Assembly: GCF_025854335.1 (NCBI RefSeq)
Contig: NZ_CP107716.1
Span: 3,031,001 to 3,095,000, forward strand
Length of the DNA: 64,000 nucleotides
Origin: Pelagibacterium flavum
GTDB lineage: Bacteria; Pseudomonadota; Alphaproteobacteria; Rhizobiales; Devosiaceae
Reading direction: 5' to 3'
The notes under the pieces were generated by a model. The model did not search any database. It saw nothing but the letters and a program-made list of their open reading frames with translations, and was not told where the DNA came from. Below, in pieces: positions 17,861 to 26,433 of this stretch. A program made the translations under genes and the position numbers. Numbering within the stretch: the stretch's first letter is position 1; each line of letters starts with the position of its first letter.

Positions 17861-19183
17861 ATGAAAATCAACCGGCGCAGATTTATCGCAGCGACACTTA
17901 TCCCGGCGCTTTCGGGCTCGCTTATGGCGCGGGCAGCCTTTGGCCAAATGGTGCCGGCGTGGCCAGACGCGGCGACGGACCTGACCGGGACGTTGCAGGC
18001 GGCGATCGATGGCGCGCGCGACACCGGACACCTGGCCTTGCCCGCCGGACGGTTTTCAACGCGGGGGCTGCGATTGCCCTCCGGGTTCATGCTGACGGGA
18101 GTGCCGGGGGCGACCCAGCTGGTTCACCTGGGCAGCGCTCCCTTGCTTGGCGCCGAGGGTGAAGCCAACATCGTTCTGGCCGGACTGTCGATCGACGGCA
18201 GCGGTGCGGGCGGCGAGGTGTGGCATGGCGGACTTGTCCACTTTGCCGATTGCGAGAACGTGACCATCCGCGATTGCGTGGTTTCCAATACGGCGCTCAA
18301 CGGCATCACGCTGATGAAATCATCAGGGCGGGTCGAAAATTGCCGGGTGAGCGGCAGCGACTATACGGGGCTGTTCGTTTACGACGCCGCAGGCGTCTCT
18401 ATCGAGGGCAACACCATTGCCGAATGCGGCAATGGGGGCATCAGGGTTTGGCGCGGCGAAGCGGGCGCCGACGGCACAATCATTTCGGGCAACCGGATCT
18501 CGGGCATCGACTGGGCCGATGGTGGGAACGGGCAGAACGGGAACGGGATCAACATTTTCCGAGCCGACGAGGTGATCGTTTCGGGCAATCATATCTCCGA
18601 TTGCGCCTTCTCGGCGGTGCGGCTCAACGCCACTAACAACACCCACATCACCGGCAACACATGCCTTGCGAGCGGTGAAGTCGCGATCTTTTCGGAGTTT
18701 TCGTTTACCGGCTCGGTGATCGCCAACAACATCATCGACGGGGCCGCAGCTGGCATCTCGATGACCAATTTCAACGATGGCGGGCGGCTGGCGGTGTGCA
18801 CGGGTAATATCGTGCGCAATCTTTATGAAGGGTCCGAAACCAACCCCGATCTCGATACGCCTTATGGGATTGCGGCGGAGGCCGATGCGATCATTTCCGA
18901 CAATGTGATCGAGAATGTGCCGGGGACCGGCATCAGTGCTGGCTGGGGACCATATCTTCGCGACGTGACGATCAGCGGCAACTTGGTGCGCGACGTGGAT
19001 GTGGGCATCGTGGTGAGCGTGGCCGAGGGCGCGGGCGCGGCGAGCATTACGGGAAACACGATCATTGGGGCGCGCCAGCACGAAATGGTTGGCAGCGCGT
19101 GGTGGGATGTGATCTCGAGCGATCTGGCGGGGGAGGCCGAGCGGTTTCCGCAGATCGTGGTGGAGGGGAACCGGGTTTCGTAG
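17861..19183 (+). CDS. TIGR03808 family Tat-exported beta-helix protein
   Basis: 440 residues. The N-terminus has a twin-arginine signal ([19 protein letters not shown], cleavage near AFGQ). The mature part consists of repeated short units such as ISGNRISGI and VSGNHISDC, the pattern of a right-handed parallel beta-helix (NosD/pectate-lyase fold). This matches TIGR03808, a Hyphomicrobiales family of unknown substrate. The gene is divergent from the HerA-like gene with a 136-base spacer. A polysaccharide-binding or lyase role is possible but no catalytic residues can be named. Confidence 0.85.
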   Translation: MKINRRRFIAATLIPALSGSLMARAAFGQMVPAWPDAATDLTGTLQAAIDGARDTGHLALPAGRFSTRGLRLPSGFMLTGVPGATQLVHLGSAPLLGAEGEANIVLAGLSIDGSGAGGEVWHGGLVHFADCENVTIRDCVVSNTALNGITLMKSSGRVENCRVSGSDYTGLFVYDAAGVSIEGNTIAECGNGGIRVWRGEAGADGTIISGNRISGIDWADGGNGQNGNGINIFRADEVIVSGNHISDCAFSAVRLNATNNTHITGNTCLASGEVAIFSEFSFTGSVIANNIIDGAAAGISMTNFNDGGRLAVCTGNIVRNLYEGSETNPDLDTPYGIAAEADAIISDNVIENVPGTGISAGWGPYLRDVTISGNLVRDVDVGIVVSVAEGAGAASITGNTIIGARQHEMVGSAWWDVISSDLAGEAERFPQIVVEGNRVS

Positions 19184-19224
19184 GCGGTTGCAGCCCGGCG
19201 CGAAAGTCGCGGGCGCTGGCGGGT

Positions 19225-19254
19225 ACTGGATCCCGGACCTTCGCCCGGGATGAC
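19225..19254. repeat. REP-like palindromic element
   Basis: A copy of the dispersed 'ctggatcccgg...cccgggatgac' type palindrome (TCCCGG at 19231-19236, CCGGGA at 19245-19250) between two convergent genes. Related copies are at 40737, 41014 and 58551 in this window. Confidence 0.7.
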
Positions 19255-19278
19255 ATTGGGGGAGCGGCGGGCGTTGGT

Positions 19279-20295
19279 TCAGAGTTTGAGACGCGCGGCC
19301 TCGGTGGCTTCGATGTAACTGATTTCGTGGCCCGCCCAGTTGCGTTGGTGCTGGCGGGCGCGGGACTGGAGAACTTTTGCCTGTTCGGGCGTCGGGCGGG
19401 AAATTTCGAGCAGAAGGGCGGCGACCATTGCGGTTGCAGCGGGGACGCTGCCATCGTCGCATTTAAGGGCAAAGCCGATCCCCTGTTCGGGCAGGGCGCC
19501 GCAATAGATGCCGTCCGCGCCGAATTTGAGCATCAGCCGGCCATCGAATGCCGCCATGGCCTCTGTATCGAACGAGCCGGTGCCACCGACCAGGAAGGGG
19601 TGGGATGTGGCAGAGGCAAATATTTCGCGCGCGGCGGCAGCAGTTTGTTCGTTCAACCCCTCGCCTGTGGCCATGCGGGCAAAGCCCTTGGCGAAGGCGT
19701 GAATGGGAGCGGCCCATGTGGGGATCGAGCAGCCGTCCGTGCCGCACTTTCCCTCGGTAAGAGGATGATCGATCACCTCTTCGACCGCCTGCCGGACACG
19801 CTGCTGGACCGGGTGCTGGAGCGTGGAGTATCCCCTGGGGTCTTCGCCGAGAGCGCGGGCCACGGCGAGCATGCCGGCATGTTTGCCCGAGCAGGCATTG
19901 TGGAGAGCGCTGGGCTTTCCCCCTTGCGCAAACAGCGCCTTGCGGGCGGCCGGATCGATGGGCGGATGGGCGCCGCATTCGAGCGCGGCTTCGTCGAGGT
20001 CTATGGCAGCGAGCATTGATGCGGCAAGGCCGGTGTGGGCGGGCTCGCCGTTGTGGGACGCACATGTGAGGGCAATGGCCGGACCGGCAAGGCCGTAGCG
20101 CGCATTGGCGCCAGTGGCGAAGATCGGCAGGGCCTGCATGGCCTTGATCGCCGAGCGCGGGAAGACCTCGGCGGCAACATCGCCGATCGAGGCGAGGATA
20201 TTGCCTTTGGCATCGGACACGCAGATAGCGCCCCGATGACGGTTTTCGACCCAGTTTCCACGCACCGATTGCGCCAGGACAGGATTGGCGGCCAT
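19279..20295 (-). CDS. L-asparaginase II family, zinc-type (ReAV-like)
   Basis: 338 residues. It matches the PF06089 asparaginases typified by Rhizobium etli ReAV, unrelated to E. coli AnsA/AnsB. The residues known from ReAV are all present at the same numbers: Ser48 and Lys51 (SAIK), Ser80 (ASHNGEP), and the zinc-binding Cys135, Lys138 (CSGK) and Cys189 (KCGTDGCS). It should hydrolyse asparagine to aspartate and ammonia in the cytoplasm. The ATG is preceded by GTGGGGA, which can be sequestered in a stem with TCCCCACG upstream (20302-20344). Confidence 0.92.
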   Translation of the reverse strand: MAANPVLAQSVRGNWVENRHRGAICVSDAKGNILASIGDVAAEVFPRSAIKAMQALPIFATGANARYGLAGPAIALTCASHNGEPAHTGLAASMLAAIDLDEAALECGAHPPIDPAARKALFAQGGKPSALHNACSGKHAGMLAVARALGEDPRGYSTLQHPVQQRVRQAVEEVIDHPLTEGKCGTDGCSIPTWAAPIHAFAKGFARMATGEGLNEQTAAAAREIFASATSHPFLVGGTGSFDTEAMAAFDGRLMLKFGADGIYCGALPEQGIGFALKCDDGSVPAATAMVAALLLEISRPTPEQAKVLQSRARQHQRNWAGHEISYIEATEAARLKL

Positions 20296-20301
20296 AAAAA
20301 A

Positions 20302-20344
20302 TCCCCACGAAAAGCTGGACTGGATGGACCGCAGGCCGTGGGGA
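20302..20344 (-). promoter_or_regulatory. Leader hairpin covering the asparaginase ribosome-binding site
   Basis: TCCCCACG (minus strand, 20344-20337) is complementary to CGTGGGGA (20309-20302), which is the likely Shine-Dalgarno region seven bases before the ATG at 20295. The eight-base stem with a 27-base loop could hide the ribosome-binding site. Whether it folds in vivo is unknown. Confidence 0.4.
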
Positions 20345-20383
20345 AAGTCAAGGGTGGAGGTCAGAGTCTTCGGCGTGTCGAGA

Positions 20384-20713
20384 TCAGATTTCTGCGGGAG
20401 TGAGATATCTTGAGTTTACCCAGCCCTTGGTGGTGTCACGTTCCACCAGGCACCAATCGCTGGAGTGCTCGACCTCGATGCAGCGTTCGACCCAGACGTG
20501 GACGAGCGGGGCGAGGTGGCCGACCTTTTGCGAATAAGATGCGGGCCAGCGGCGGACATTGAGATGATCCCATGTGGCGACGCCGGTGACCAGCGCGAGC
20601 GTATCGACGGGATAACCACGAGCCTGGACTGGCGGCGCGAAAATACCCGAGGCGACCAGAAGAAAAAGACCCCCGGCGATGGCGGGCAGAGCAAGACGTG
20701 ATGAAAGCGACAT
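20384..20713 (-). CDS. Exported SH3-like domain protein
   Basis: 109 residues from the ATG at 20713. A signal peptide or anchor (SRLALPAIAGGLFLLVASGIF, shown to residue 25 or so) is followed by a bacterial SH3-type domain with LNVRRWPASYSQKVG and WCLVERDTTKGWVNSRYL, the usual pattern of wall-associated SH3_3 domains. Two cysteines in the domain could form a disulfide. Likely periplasmic, binding peptidoglycan or protein. Divergent from the padR gene. Confidence 0.78.
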   Translation of the reverse strand: MSLSSRLALPAIAGGLFLLVASGIFAPPVQARGYPVDTLALVTGVATWDHLNVRRWPASYSQKVGHLAPLVHVWVERCIEVEHSSDWCLVERDTTKGWVNSRYLTPAEI

Positions 20714-20898
20714 TTCAGGATCCCCAAAGCGCGAGATGCGCGGTTCAATTTGTCTGTGGAGAATTACCCTGAACCTTTTGAACACACCCTGATTTGACTA
20801 TTCAGCCACTGTTCAGCACCATGAACAGGTATTAACTCTGGTTAAAGGGGCGGGGGCGTTGCAAAGGGCACATTTATCGGTGCCGGGGAGGTTATTTG

Positions 20899-21510
20899 AT
20901 GTCGGCCACACGATTGCTTGTTCTTGCTTTCGTCCGTGCTCACAACCGTGCGCACGGCTATCTTATCGGGCAAGAACTCATGGCCTGGAATGCCGACAAG
21001 TGGGCCAACACCAAGACCGGCTCAATCTATCACGCATTGCGGCAACTGGCCAAAGACGGGTTTCTTGAGGAGATCGTTGTCCCGCCCTCCGATACTGCTC
21101 CGGCGCGAACCGACTACGCGATCACCGAAGCGGGAGATGCCGAATTCCATCGGATGATGGAAAAGGCTCTCACATTGCCCCAACCGCGCCCGGACATGCT
21201 GTGCGCCGGGCTGGTGCTGATGTCCGCCCTGCCACGACGCACTGTGCTCGAGCTTCTGGGCAAGCGACTGGCAACATTGGCGCAGCATAAATCCGAGGTC
21301 AGCAAGGCCAATGACAGGGCGTCATTCAGCGGCGTGAATGCCCTGCCCCCGCATGTGGAGGCTCTTCTGAGTTTTTGGACCAGCAATACAGACTGCAACC
21401 ACGATTGGGTTGCCGGGCTGATCGCAAAGATCGAGGCCGGCGCCTACGTATTTGCCGACGAAGATCCCCAGGCCTTTGGTGTACCGGGGGGAGCACTGGT
21501 CATTCCGTAA
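20899..21510 (+). CDS. PadR family transcriptional regulator
   Basis: 203 residues from the ATG at 20899, preceded by GGGGAGG. The N-terminal winged helix has the PadR pattern (HGYLIGQEL ... WANTKTGSIYHALRQLAKDGFL) and the C-terminal half is helical for dimerisation. PadR proteins usually repress a neighbouring transporter or degradation gene; here no such target is adjacent, and the closest candidate is the divergent SH3 gene or itself. TTAA-N6-TTAA (20832-20845) lies in the promoter region. Confidence 0.85.
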   Translation: MSATRLLVLAFVRAHNRAHGYLIGQELMAWNADKWANTKTGSIYHALRQLAKDGFLEEIVVPPSDTAPARTDYAITEAGDAEFHRMMEKALTLPQPRPDMLCAGLVLMSALPRRTVLELLGKRLATLAQHKSEVSKANDRASFSGVNALPPHVEALLSFWTSNTDCNHDWVAGLIAKIEAGAYVFADEDPQAFGVPGGALVIP

Positions 21511-21736
21511 GCGGCCCCGACCGGTTTCGGCCGGTGCGCGCGGCTGGCTTGTCCATGAAGGCGTCGATGGCCCGCGTTGCACGATGACGGCAGGCGTTCT
21601 CCCCTTCCGTGCGGCTCGCGCGGATCTTTTCCATTGCCTGCGCGGGCCGAAGGGGCGGCCACATCCTGATTTTCCAGTCTTTATCGAAAACCGTTCTCAC
21701 GCGAAATCCGCGATATTCGAACTCGCCCATACCCAT
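21500..21736 (-). CDS. Small conserved-looking hypothetical protein
   Basis: 78 residues. It begins MGMGEFEYRGFRVRTVFDKD and continues WKIRMWPPLRP, a pattern resembling small hypothetical proteins found in other Hyphomicrobiales; the tail is basic and unstructured-looking. It ends 11 bases inside the 3' end of padR on the opposite strand. No function can be assigned. Confidence 0.45.
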   Translation of the reverse strand: MGMGEFEYRGFRVRTVFDKDWKIRMWPPLRPAQAMEKIRASRTEGENACRHRATRAIDAFMDKPAARTGRNRSGPLTE

Positions 21737-21950
21737 CCTCCGCTCTGGGTTTTATGATCGCACGGCACCAGATATGCATGGCGCTAATGTGACGATTTGC
21801 GGGCTTTTGATGCCCGTCTGATGCCGTGGATCAAACGCACAAGCCGCCCGCTGACGATTGGTTGCGGACGGCGCAAGGTTATTAATCGAAAGCAATCGAA
21901 ATCTGGCCGGAACGGCCCGGGGCAAAATCCCGCCGTCGGCCGCGGATTGC

Positions 21951-22760
21951 TCAGTTGAGCGTGGCCCGGTTCTCAAGTCCGCCGACGAAAACCAGAATGA
22001 TATCGGCCAGCCGCTCGGGGGTTTCCACGCATGGGAGGTGGCCGGCGCCCTTGATGACTTCGAACCTCGAACCGGGAATGGCTTTGGCCAGACCGCCGAC
22101 CATTTCGACGGGCGTGGAGCCATCCTGATCGCCCACGACACAAATGGCCGGAACGCCGATCTGTCGGGCTTTTTCGCGAAGATCCGCGTCGCGGATGGCG
22201 GCGCAGGTCGCGATATAGCCATTCGGAGACTGACGTTCGAGCATCGTGCGATAACCGGCAAGCTCTTCGCTGCGGTCAGCACGGAATTGGGCCGTGAACC
22301 AGTTTGCCATCACCGTATCGGCCAGCGAGGAGATGCCGTTGGCCTCGACTTTGGCGATGCGCTGGTTCCAGCTATCCGCATCGCCCAATTTGGCGGCGGT
22401 ATCGCACAGGATGAGAGCTGATACGAGATCGCGGCGGTCGATATAGAGCTGCTGGGCTATAAGCCCGCCGACCGACAGCCCGCATATGACGGCCGAACCA
22501 AGCCCGGCATGATCCATAATCGCGGCGAGGTCTTCTGCGTGGCGCGCGATGGTCACAGGACCTTCGCCCGTTTCGGACAGACCATGGCCGCGCTTGTCAT
22601 AGGTGAGGATCGTGAACTTGCCCACGAGGCGCACGATCACATCGCGCCAGATGCGGAAATCTGTACCAAGCGCGTTTGCGAACACCAGTACCGGCCCGTT
22701 TTCCGGGCCGCCGATCACCTGATAATGGAGGACTGCATCATCGACTTTGAGAAACTGCAT
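21951..22760 (-). CDS. pcaD: Alpha/beta hydrolase, 3-oxoadipate enol-lactonase-like
   Basis: 269 residues from the ATG at 22760, which has GGAGC just upstream; the longer open frame is not protein-like. The PcaD pattern is clear: VFANALGTDFRIWRDV (oxyanion region), nucleophile elbow GLSVGG (Ser), an acid in VVGDQDGSTPVEM, and the His in KGAGHLPCVETPE. PcaD opens 3-oxoadipate enol-lactone to 3-oxoadipate in the protocatechuate and catechol branches. There are no other pca genes nearby, so the physiological substrate may differ. Confidence 0.75.
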   Translation of the reverse strand: MQFLKVDDAVLHYQVIGGPENGPVLVFANALGTDFRIWRDVIVRLVGKFTILTYDKRGHGLSETGEGPVTIARHAEDLAAIMDHAGLGSAVICGLSVGGLIAQQLYIDRRDLVSALILCDTAAKLGDADSWNQRIAKVEANGISSLADTVMANWFTAQFRADRSEELAGYRTMLERQSPNGYIATCAAIRDADLREKARQIGVPAICVVGDQDGSTPVEMVGGLAKAIPGSRFEVIKGAGHLPCVETPERLADIILVFVGGLENRATLN

Positions 22761-22987
22761 GGGCGCTCCGGGGGTGACATTGTCGCGCATTTCGGCGCAT
22801 CCGAACCGGGCAACGGTACCCGCTTGTCCGGCACACACTCTAGCCAGATTCGAAGGCCAGACCCAACCTCTCCAGTGACTGGCCGGATCGGTCTGCCGCA
22901 GACCGGAGAGGCAATGGTTGCCCCAACATGGCCACATTGCCTCACGAGAACGTGAGGGCCTTCGGTTGCGGCGGACCTCCCCGCTAC

Positions 22988-23039
22988 GGGGGCTGGATCG
23001 GCCCGCATCTTTGAGCCCCCAATCTCAGCGGGCCGATCC
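22988..23039. repeat. Two interlocked inverted repeats
   Basis: GGGGGCT (22988-22994) pairs with AGCCCCC (23014-23020), and GGATCGGCCCGC (22995-23006) pairs with GCGGGCCGATCC (23028-23039). Because the arms alternate, an RNA could form either stem or an H-type pseudoknot. No T-run follows on either strand, so a simple terminator is unlikely. Confidence 0.55.
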
Positions 23040-23123
23040 TTTGCGGGCGTAGTTCTGCATACCGCTCAGTTGCGTATGGCTTTGGCCCTACCGCACGGAG
23101 CATCGGCAAGTGCCTGGCCGCAG

Positions 23124-23141
23124 GGGACGGCATGCCGTCCC
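23124..23141. repeat. 18-bp perfect palindrome after the GH4 gene
   Basis: GGGACGGCATGCCGTCCC, fully self-complementary, 15 bases beyond the GH4 stop codon. It could be the stem of a transcript end or a protein-binding site; no T-run follows. Confidence 0.5.
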
Positions 23142-23155
23142 GTCCAGCCGGATTG

Positions 23156-24523
23156 TTATGCGACCTGCCGTTTTTCGAGCCGGGCCCATTCGGGCAAGAT
23201 CTCGCCATGCGCCTCGAGAAGCGCGTCCACGAGCTTCCATATCTGGTCCAGATCAAGTTCGGCTGCCGTGTGGGGGTCCATCATGGCGGCGTGATAAATA
23301 TGCTCGCGCTTTTGCTCGACAAGTGCCCGAACCGTCAGTTCCTGAACGTTGATGTTGGTGCGCATCAGCGCGGTCAGTTGCGGGGGCAGCTCGCCGATGG
23401 TTGTGGGCTGAATGCCCGAAGCATCGACGAGGCACGGAACTTCGGCCGCGCATGCGTCGGGCAGCGAGGTGATCGCACCATTGTTGCGCACATTTCCGTA
23501 GATCACCGAAGGCGCGCCGGTCCAGACCGAATTGATGATCTCGGAGGCGCATTCGTGGCTTGGTTTCACCTCGATGGTATCGGCGTTGCGGTACTTTTCG
23601 GCCTGGCTCTTCCAGCGCTCGATCTGCTCGATGCAGCGCTTGGGGTATTCATCAAGGGGGATGCCGAATTTCTCGATAAGGTCCTCGCGACCTTCCTTGA
23701 TAAAATAGGGGGTATATTCGGCGAAGTGCTCGGAGCTTTCTGTCACGAAATAGCCCAGCCGGATAAGCATCTCGTAGCGCACCTTGTTGGGGCAGCGCGG
23801 GTTCCAGCTGCTGGGCTTGGGGAATCTCCCCTCCCAATAGCCGCGCAACAGGTCAGGATAGAGATCACGATAGGATCCATCCTCCATGCGCTCCTCGAAA
23901 TTGAGGTAGAACGCCATGTGGTTGATCCCGGCCGCGCGGTAGCGAATTCTTTCGATCGGAATGTCGAGGTCGCGCGCCAGTTCATCGGCTGTGCCCTGTA
24001 CCGAGTGGCAGAGCCCCACCTGCTTGATCTGCGGATATTTTTCCGCGATAGCCCAGGTGTTGATGGCCATTGGATTGACGTATTGGAGCATGATGGCGTC
24101 AGGGCAGACCTCCAGCATATCCTCGCAGATCGCCCAGAGGTGCGGCACCGTCCGCACGCCGCGCATGATCCCGCCCACGCCCAGCGTATCGGCGATGGTC
24201 TGGCGCAGACCGAATGCCTTGGGAACTTCGAAGTCGATCACCGTGGAGGGCTCATAGCCACCGATCTGGAAGGCCACGACGACGAAGTCCGCACCGTCGA
24301 GCGCCTCGCGCCGTTCCAGCGTGGTTGAAACCGTGGCAGGAACGCCCAGCGTCCTGACAATCTTGGAAACGACGATCTCGCTTTCTTCAAGACGGATGGG
24401 ATTGATGTCCATCAACGCAATATGCGCCCCCGAGAGCGGTTCGCGCTGCAAGATGTCGCCGATGATGTTTTTCATAAACACCGTCGAGCCGGCCCCGATA
24501 AAGGCGATTTTGGGGTTTGCCAT
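23156..24523 (-). CDS. Glycoside hydrolase family 4 (alpha-galactosidase/alpha-glucosidase type)
   Basis: 455 residues from the ATG at 24523 (AGGAG eight bases upstream). GH4 enzymes use NAD+ and a divalent metal in an oxidation-elimination mechanism. The NAD-binding motif KIAFIGAGSTVF opens the protein; the metal-binding Cys and His are in GLCHSVQGT and AAGINHMAFY; VNPMAINTWA is the usual NPM segment. The closest pattern is the MelA/AglA branch acting on alpha-galactosides or alpha-glucosides, but substrate cannot be fixed. Cytoplasmic. No sugar transporter adjoins; the divergent AraC gene is the likely regulator. Confidence 0.9.
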   Translation of the reverse strand: MANPKIAFIGAGSTVFMKNIIGDILQREPLSGAHIALMDINPIRLEESEIVVSKIVRTLGVPATVSTTLERREALDGADFVVVAFQIGGYEPSTVIDFEVPKAFGLRQTIADTLGVGGIMRGVRTVPHLWAICEDMLEVCPDAIMLQYVNPMAINTWAIAEKYPQIKQVGLCHSVQGTADELARDLDIPIERIRYRAAGINHMAFYLNFEERMEDGSYRDLYPDLLRGYWEGRFPKPSSWNPRCPNKVRYEMLIRLGYFVTESSEHFAEYTPYFIKEGREDLIEKFGIPLDEYPKRCIEQIERWKSQAEKYRNADTIEVKPSHECASEIINSVWTGAPSVIYGNVRNNGAITSLPDACAAEVPCLVDASGIQPTTIGELPPQLTALMRTNINVQELTVRALVEQKREHIYHAAMMDPHTAAELDLDQIWKLVDALLEAHGEILPEWARLEKRQVA

Positions 24524-24825
24524 GAAAAGTTCTCCTAGCGATCGAGCGCGCGATATCTCAAAATGTCGGAAAAACCGACGAAAGTGTGTCCGCTCCGGCC
24601 CGAAAAATCCGGCGGCGGTGTTGTGGGCTCGATGGCCGAAACGCCCAGCAGAAGGCCGGTCCCACCGAAGGCCAAGAGATTTCTGCGCACAGCTCCTCCC
24701 AACCAATGAAGACGCCCGAGAGGCGAGCCTCCTACTGCACCTCAGACCTCAAGGGTAGCTCTTGCAGAAACTGGTGCAATTCAGATATCCAACCACTTCT
24801 TCCGGTTTTTAAAGATCGTCGATTG

Positions 24826-25770
24826 GTGAAGCCAGCCCCCGACAACCGCCGCGCCGATGCACCACATCCGGGCCCGCGTCCGGACCGGAAATTTTATGCT
24901 CATACGCGGGCATTCGGACGTTTCGGGATGCGCTGGTTTGATCCGCAACTGATGAGCGCCGAGCATTGGCACGGCCATATCGAGTTCAACTGGCTGACCG
25001 AAGGATCGATGGATTATCGTTTCGACGGTCGCCCGGTGACGCTGCCAGCTGGCCGCATGGTCGTGTTCTGGGCCGGCATCCCCCATCAGACCGTGCAGAT
25101 TGACCGAGGTCCCTCGGGCGCGGGCCGCCAGTGCAACATCTACCTGCCGCTCGATGTCTTTCTTTACATGCCCAATCTGGGCGCGCTAACCGAAACCATG
25201 ATGGGGGGAGGCGTCATAGCGTTGCCTGACGATGCAGCGGACAGCGGGCTGCTGCAGCGCTGGTACACCGATTACCGCAGCGGCGATGCCGAGCGGGTCG
25301 ACATCTTGAAATCCGAAATCGCCAACATGCTCCGGCGCACGGCCATGGTGGGCTGGGATGTGCTTTTGCCGCCCTGGATCGAAAAGCCGACACCGGGCGC
25401 CCGCACCACATCCCCCCTGCGCTATGTGGTGGCCATGGTTCGGCACATCATGGAAAATCTCTCGTCGCCTTTGCGCGCCGCCGATATCGCGCAAGTCGTC
25501 GGGCTCCATCCCAACTACGCCTTGAACCTTTTCACCCGCGTCATGGGGATCGCGATGCAGCAGTTCGTCATCCGCATGCGACTCATCCGCGCCCGCTCAC
25601 TGCTGTTCGCCGGAAACATCTCGATTGCCAATGTCGCGTTTGAATCCGGCTTCACATCGCAGAGCCAGTTCTACGAGCACTTCCGCGCCGCCTATGGCAT
25701 GCCGCCAAGCGCCATGCGCAAAAGCCTTGTGGCGAGCGCAAGCCTACCGGGAAGAGAAAAACCATTCTGA
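24826..25770 (+). CDS. AraC family regulator, probably of the GH4 gene
   Basis: About 314 residues from a GTG at 24826; an ATG at 24706 would add 40 residues that do not look conserved, so the start is uncertain. The N-terminal cupin-like sensor contains AEHWHGHIEFNWLTEGSM and FWAGIPHQ. The C-terminal region has two helix-turn-helix motifs (AADIAQVVGLHPNYALNLF; ISIANVAFESGFTSQSQFYEHF). It resembles MelR/RhaR-type sugar-responsive activators. Divergent orientation to the glycosidase with a shared promoter region supports a role in its induction. Confidence 0.85.
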   Translation: MKPAPDNRRADAPHPGPRPDRKFYAHTRAFGRFGMRWFDPQLMSAEHWHGHIEFNWLTEGSMDYRFDGRPVTLPAGRMVVFWAGIPHQTVQIDRGPSGAGRQCNIYLPLDVFLYMPNLGALTETMMGGGVIALPDDAADSGLLQRWYTDYRSGDAERVDILKSEIANMLRRTAMVGWDVLLPPWIEKPTPGARTTSPLRYVVAMVRHIMENLSSPLRAADIAQVVGLHPNYALNLFTRVMGIAMQQFVIRMRLIRARSLLFAGNISIANVAFESGFTSQSQFYEHFRAAYGMPPSAMRKSLVASASLPGREKPF

Positions 25771-25836
25771 CCCATCAATGGCACGGGCGCGAAACAAGAC
25801 GAGCGCGTCTTCTCAGATCAACAGCTTGCGAGAAAT

Positions 25837-25911
25837 TGGCTGGGGCGGCAGGATTCGAACCTGCGAATGTCGATACCAAAAACCGATGCCTTACCACTTG
25901 GCGACGCCCCA
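25837..25911 (-). tRNA. tRNA-Gln (anticodon TTG)
   Basis: The minus strand reads TGGGGCG at the 5' end and CGCCCCAGCCA at the 3' end with encoded CCA. The T arm contains GGTTCGAATCC and the anticodon arm TCGGT-TTTTGGT-ATCGA gives anticodon TTG. It closely follows the E. coli tRNA-Gln layout. Confidence 0.95.
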
Positions 25912-26145
25912 AGGCGCGTTGGTTCCTACACCGTTTGCACAGCACCCGCAACACCTCCGGCGCCCGGGTTTGCCATGAGTTGTGAAAATTTCCAGAGCGC
26001 GCTCACGGCTCTTGTCGCAAGGCAAATCGGCAGCGAAATTTGCTTGGGCGGCGGGCGCGAACAGGCTTGAACCGGCGTCGGGCGCATTATATAAGGCGCG
26101 CAAACGTTGCTCTGTCCGGCCATGCCGGGCTGGCAGCGAGCCTAT

Positions 26146-26222
26146 CGGAGTATAGCGCAGCCTGGTAGCGCACCTCGTTCGGGACGAGGGGGTCGGGTGT
26201 TCGAATCACCCTACTCCGACCA
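26146..26222 (+). tRNA. tRNA-Pro (anticodon CGG)
   Basis: Acceptor CGGAGTA pairs with TACTCCG, followed by A and encoded CCA. The anticodon arm is CCTCG-TTCGGGA-CGAGG (anticodon CGG) and the T arm contains GTTCGAATC. A terminator follows immediately. Confidence 0.96.
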
Positions 26223-26228
26223 AAATAA

Positions 26229-26260
26229 AAGCCGGGGGCTCCAGAGCCGCCGGCTTTTTT
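26229..26260 (+). terminator. Intrinsic terminator of tRNA-Pro
   Basis: AAGCCGG and CCGGCTT form an outer stem around an inner GGCTC/GAGCC hairpin and are followed by six T residues (26255-26260), seven bases after the tRNA. Confidence 0.85.
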
Positions 26261-26281
26261 ATGCGACAAGGAGGGCCGTTG

Positions 26282-26386
26282 ATGTTGGCACTGCCAATCA
26301 TGTTTGGCCTGGGAAGCACGGTTCTGCTTTTGGGCGGCTTGCCGGGTGTTATCGGCGCCGTGCGTTTTCTAGCGATACTCGGCTAG
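26282..26386 (+). CDS. 34-residue predicted membrane microprotein
   Basis: A short frame beginning MLALPIMFGLGSTVLLLGG and ending VRFLAILG, almost entirely hydrophobic with one arginine, so a single membrane helix (or a hairpin broken at LPG) is likely. The start is supported by a near-perfect ribosome-binding site AAGGAGGG (26268-26275) six bases upstream of the ATG. It lies 22 bases after the tRNA-Pro terminator, and a GGGCGCCGC-aat-GCGGCGCCC hairpin follows. I know no family for it. Coding status is inferred from these signals alone. Confidence 0.45.
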   Translation: MLALPIMFGLGSTVLLLGGLPGVIGAVRFLAILG

Positions 26387-26406
26387 TCCAGCGCGATGTC
26401 ATGGAA

Positions 26407-26427
26407 GGGCGCCGCAATGCGGCGCCC
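26407..26427. terminator. GC-rich hairpin between the microprotein and the tannase remnant
   Basis: GGGCGCCGC (26407-26415) and GCGGCGCCC (26419-26427) form a nine-pair stem with loop AAT. There is no T-run, so it would act as a terminator only in a loose sense, possibly for both converging transcripts. Confidence 0.4.
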
Positions 26428-26433
26428 ATGCAT

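Larger units (their letters stand above)
22761..23155. other. Intergenic region with palindromes, no gene seen
   Basis: This 395-base stretch separates the lactonase start from the GH4 stop. It contains an interlocked pair of inverted repeats (22988-23039) and an 18-bp perfect palindrome (23124-23141). Open frames that cross it lack protein-like composition and ribosome-binding sites. It should contain the GH4 terminator and the lactonase promoter. Confidence 0.55.

Noticed and set aside
23132-24328. 398-codon plus-strand frame opposite the GH4 gene
   Set aside because: Antisense shadow; the GH4 frame has full family motifs.
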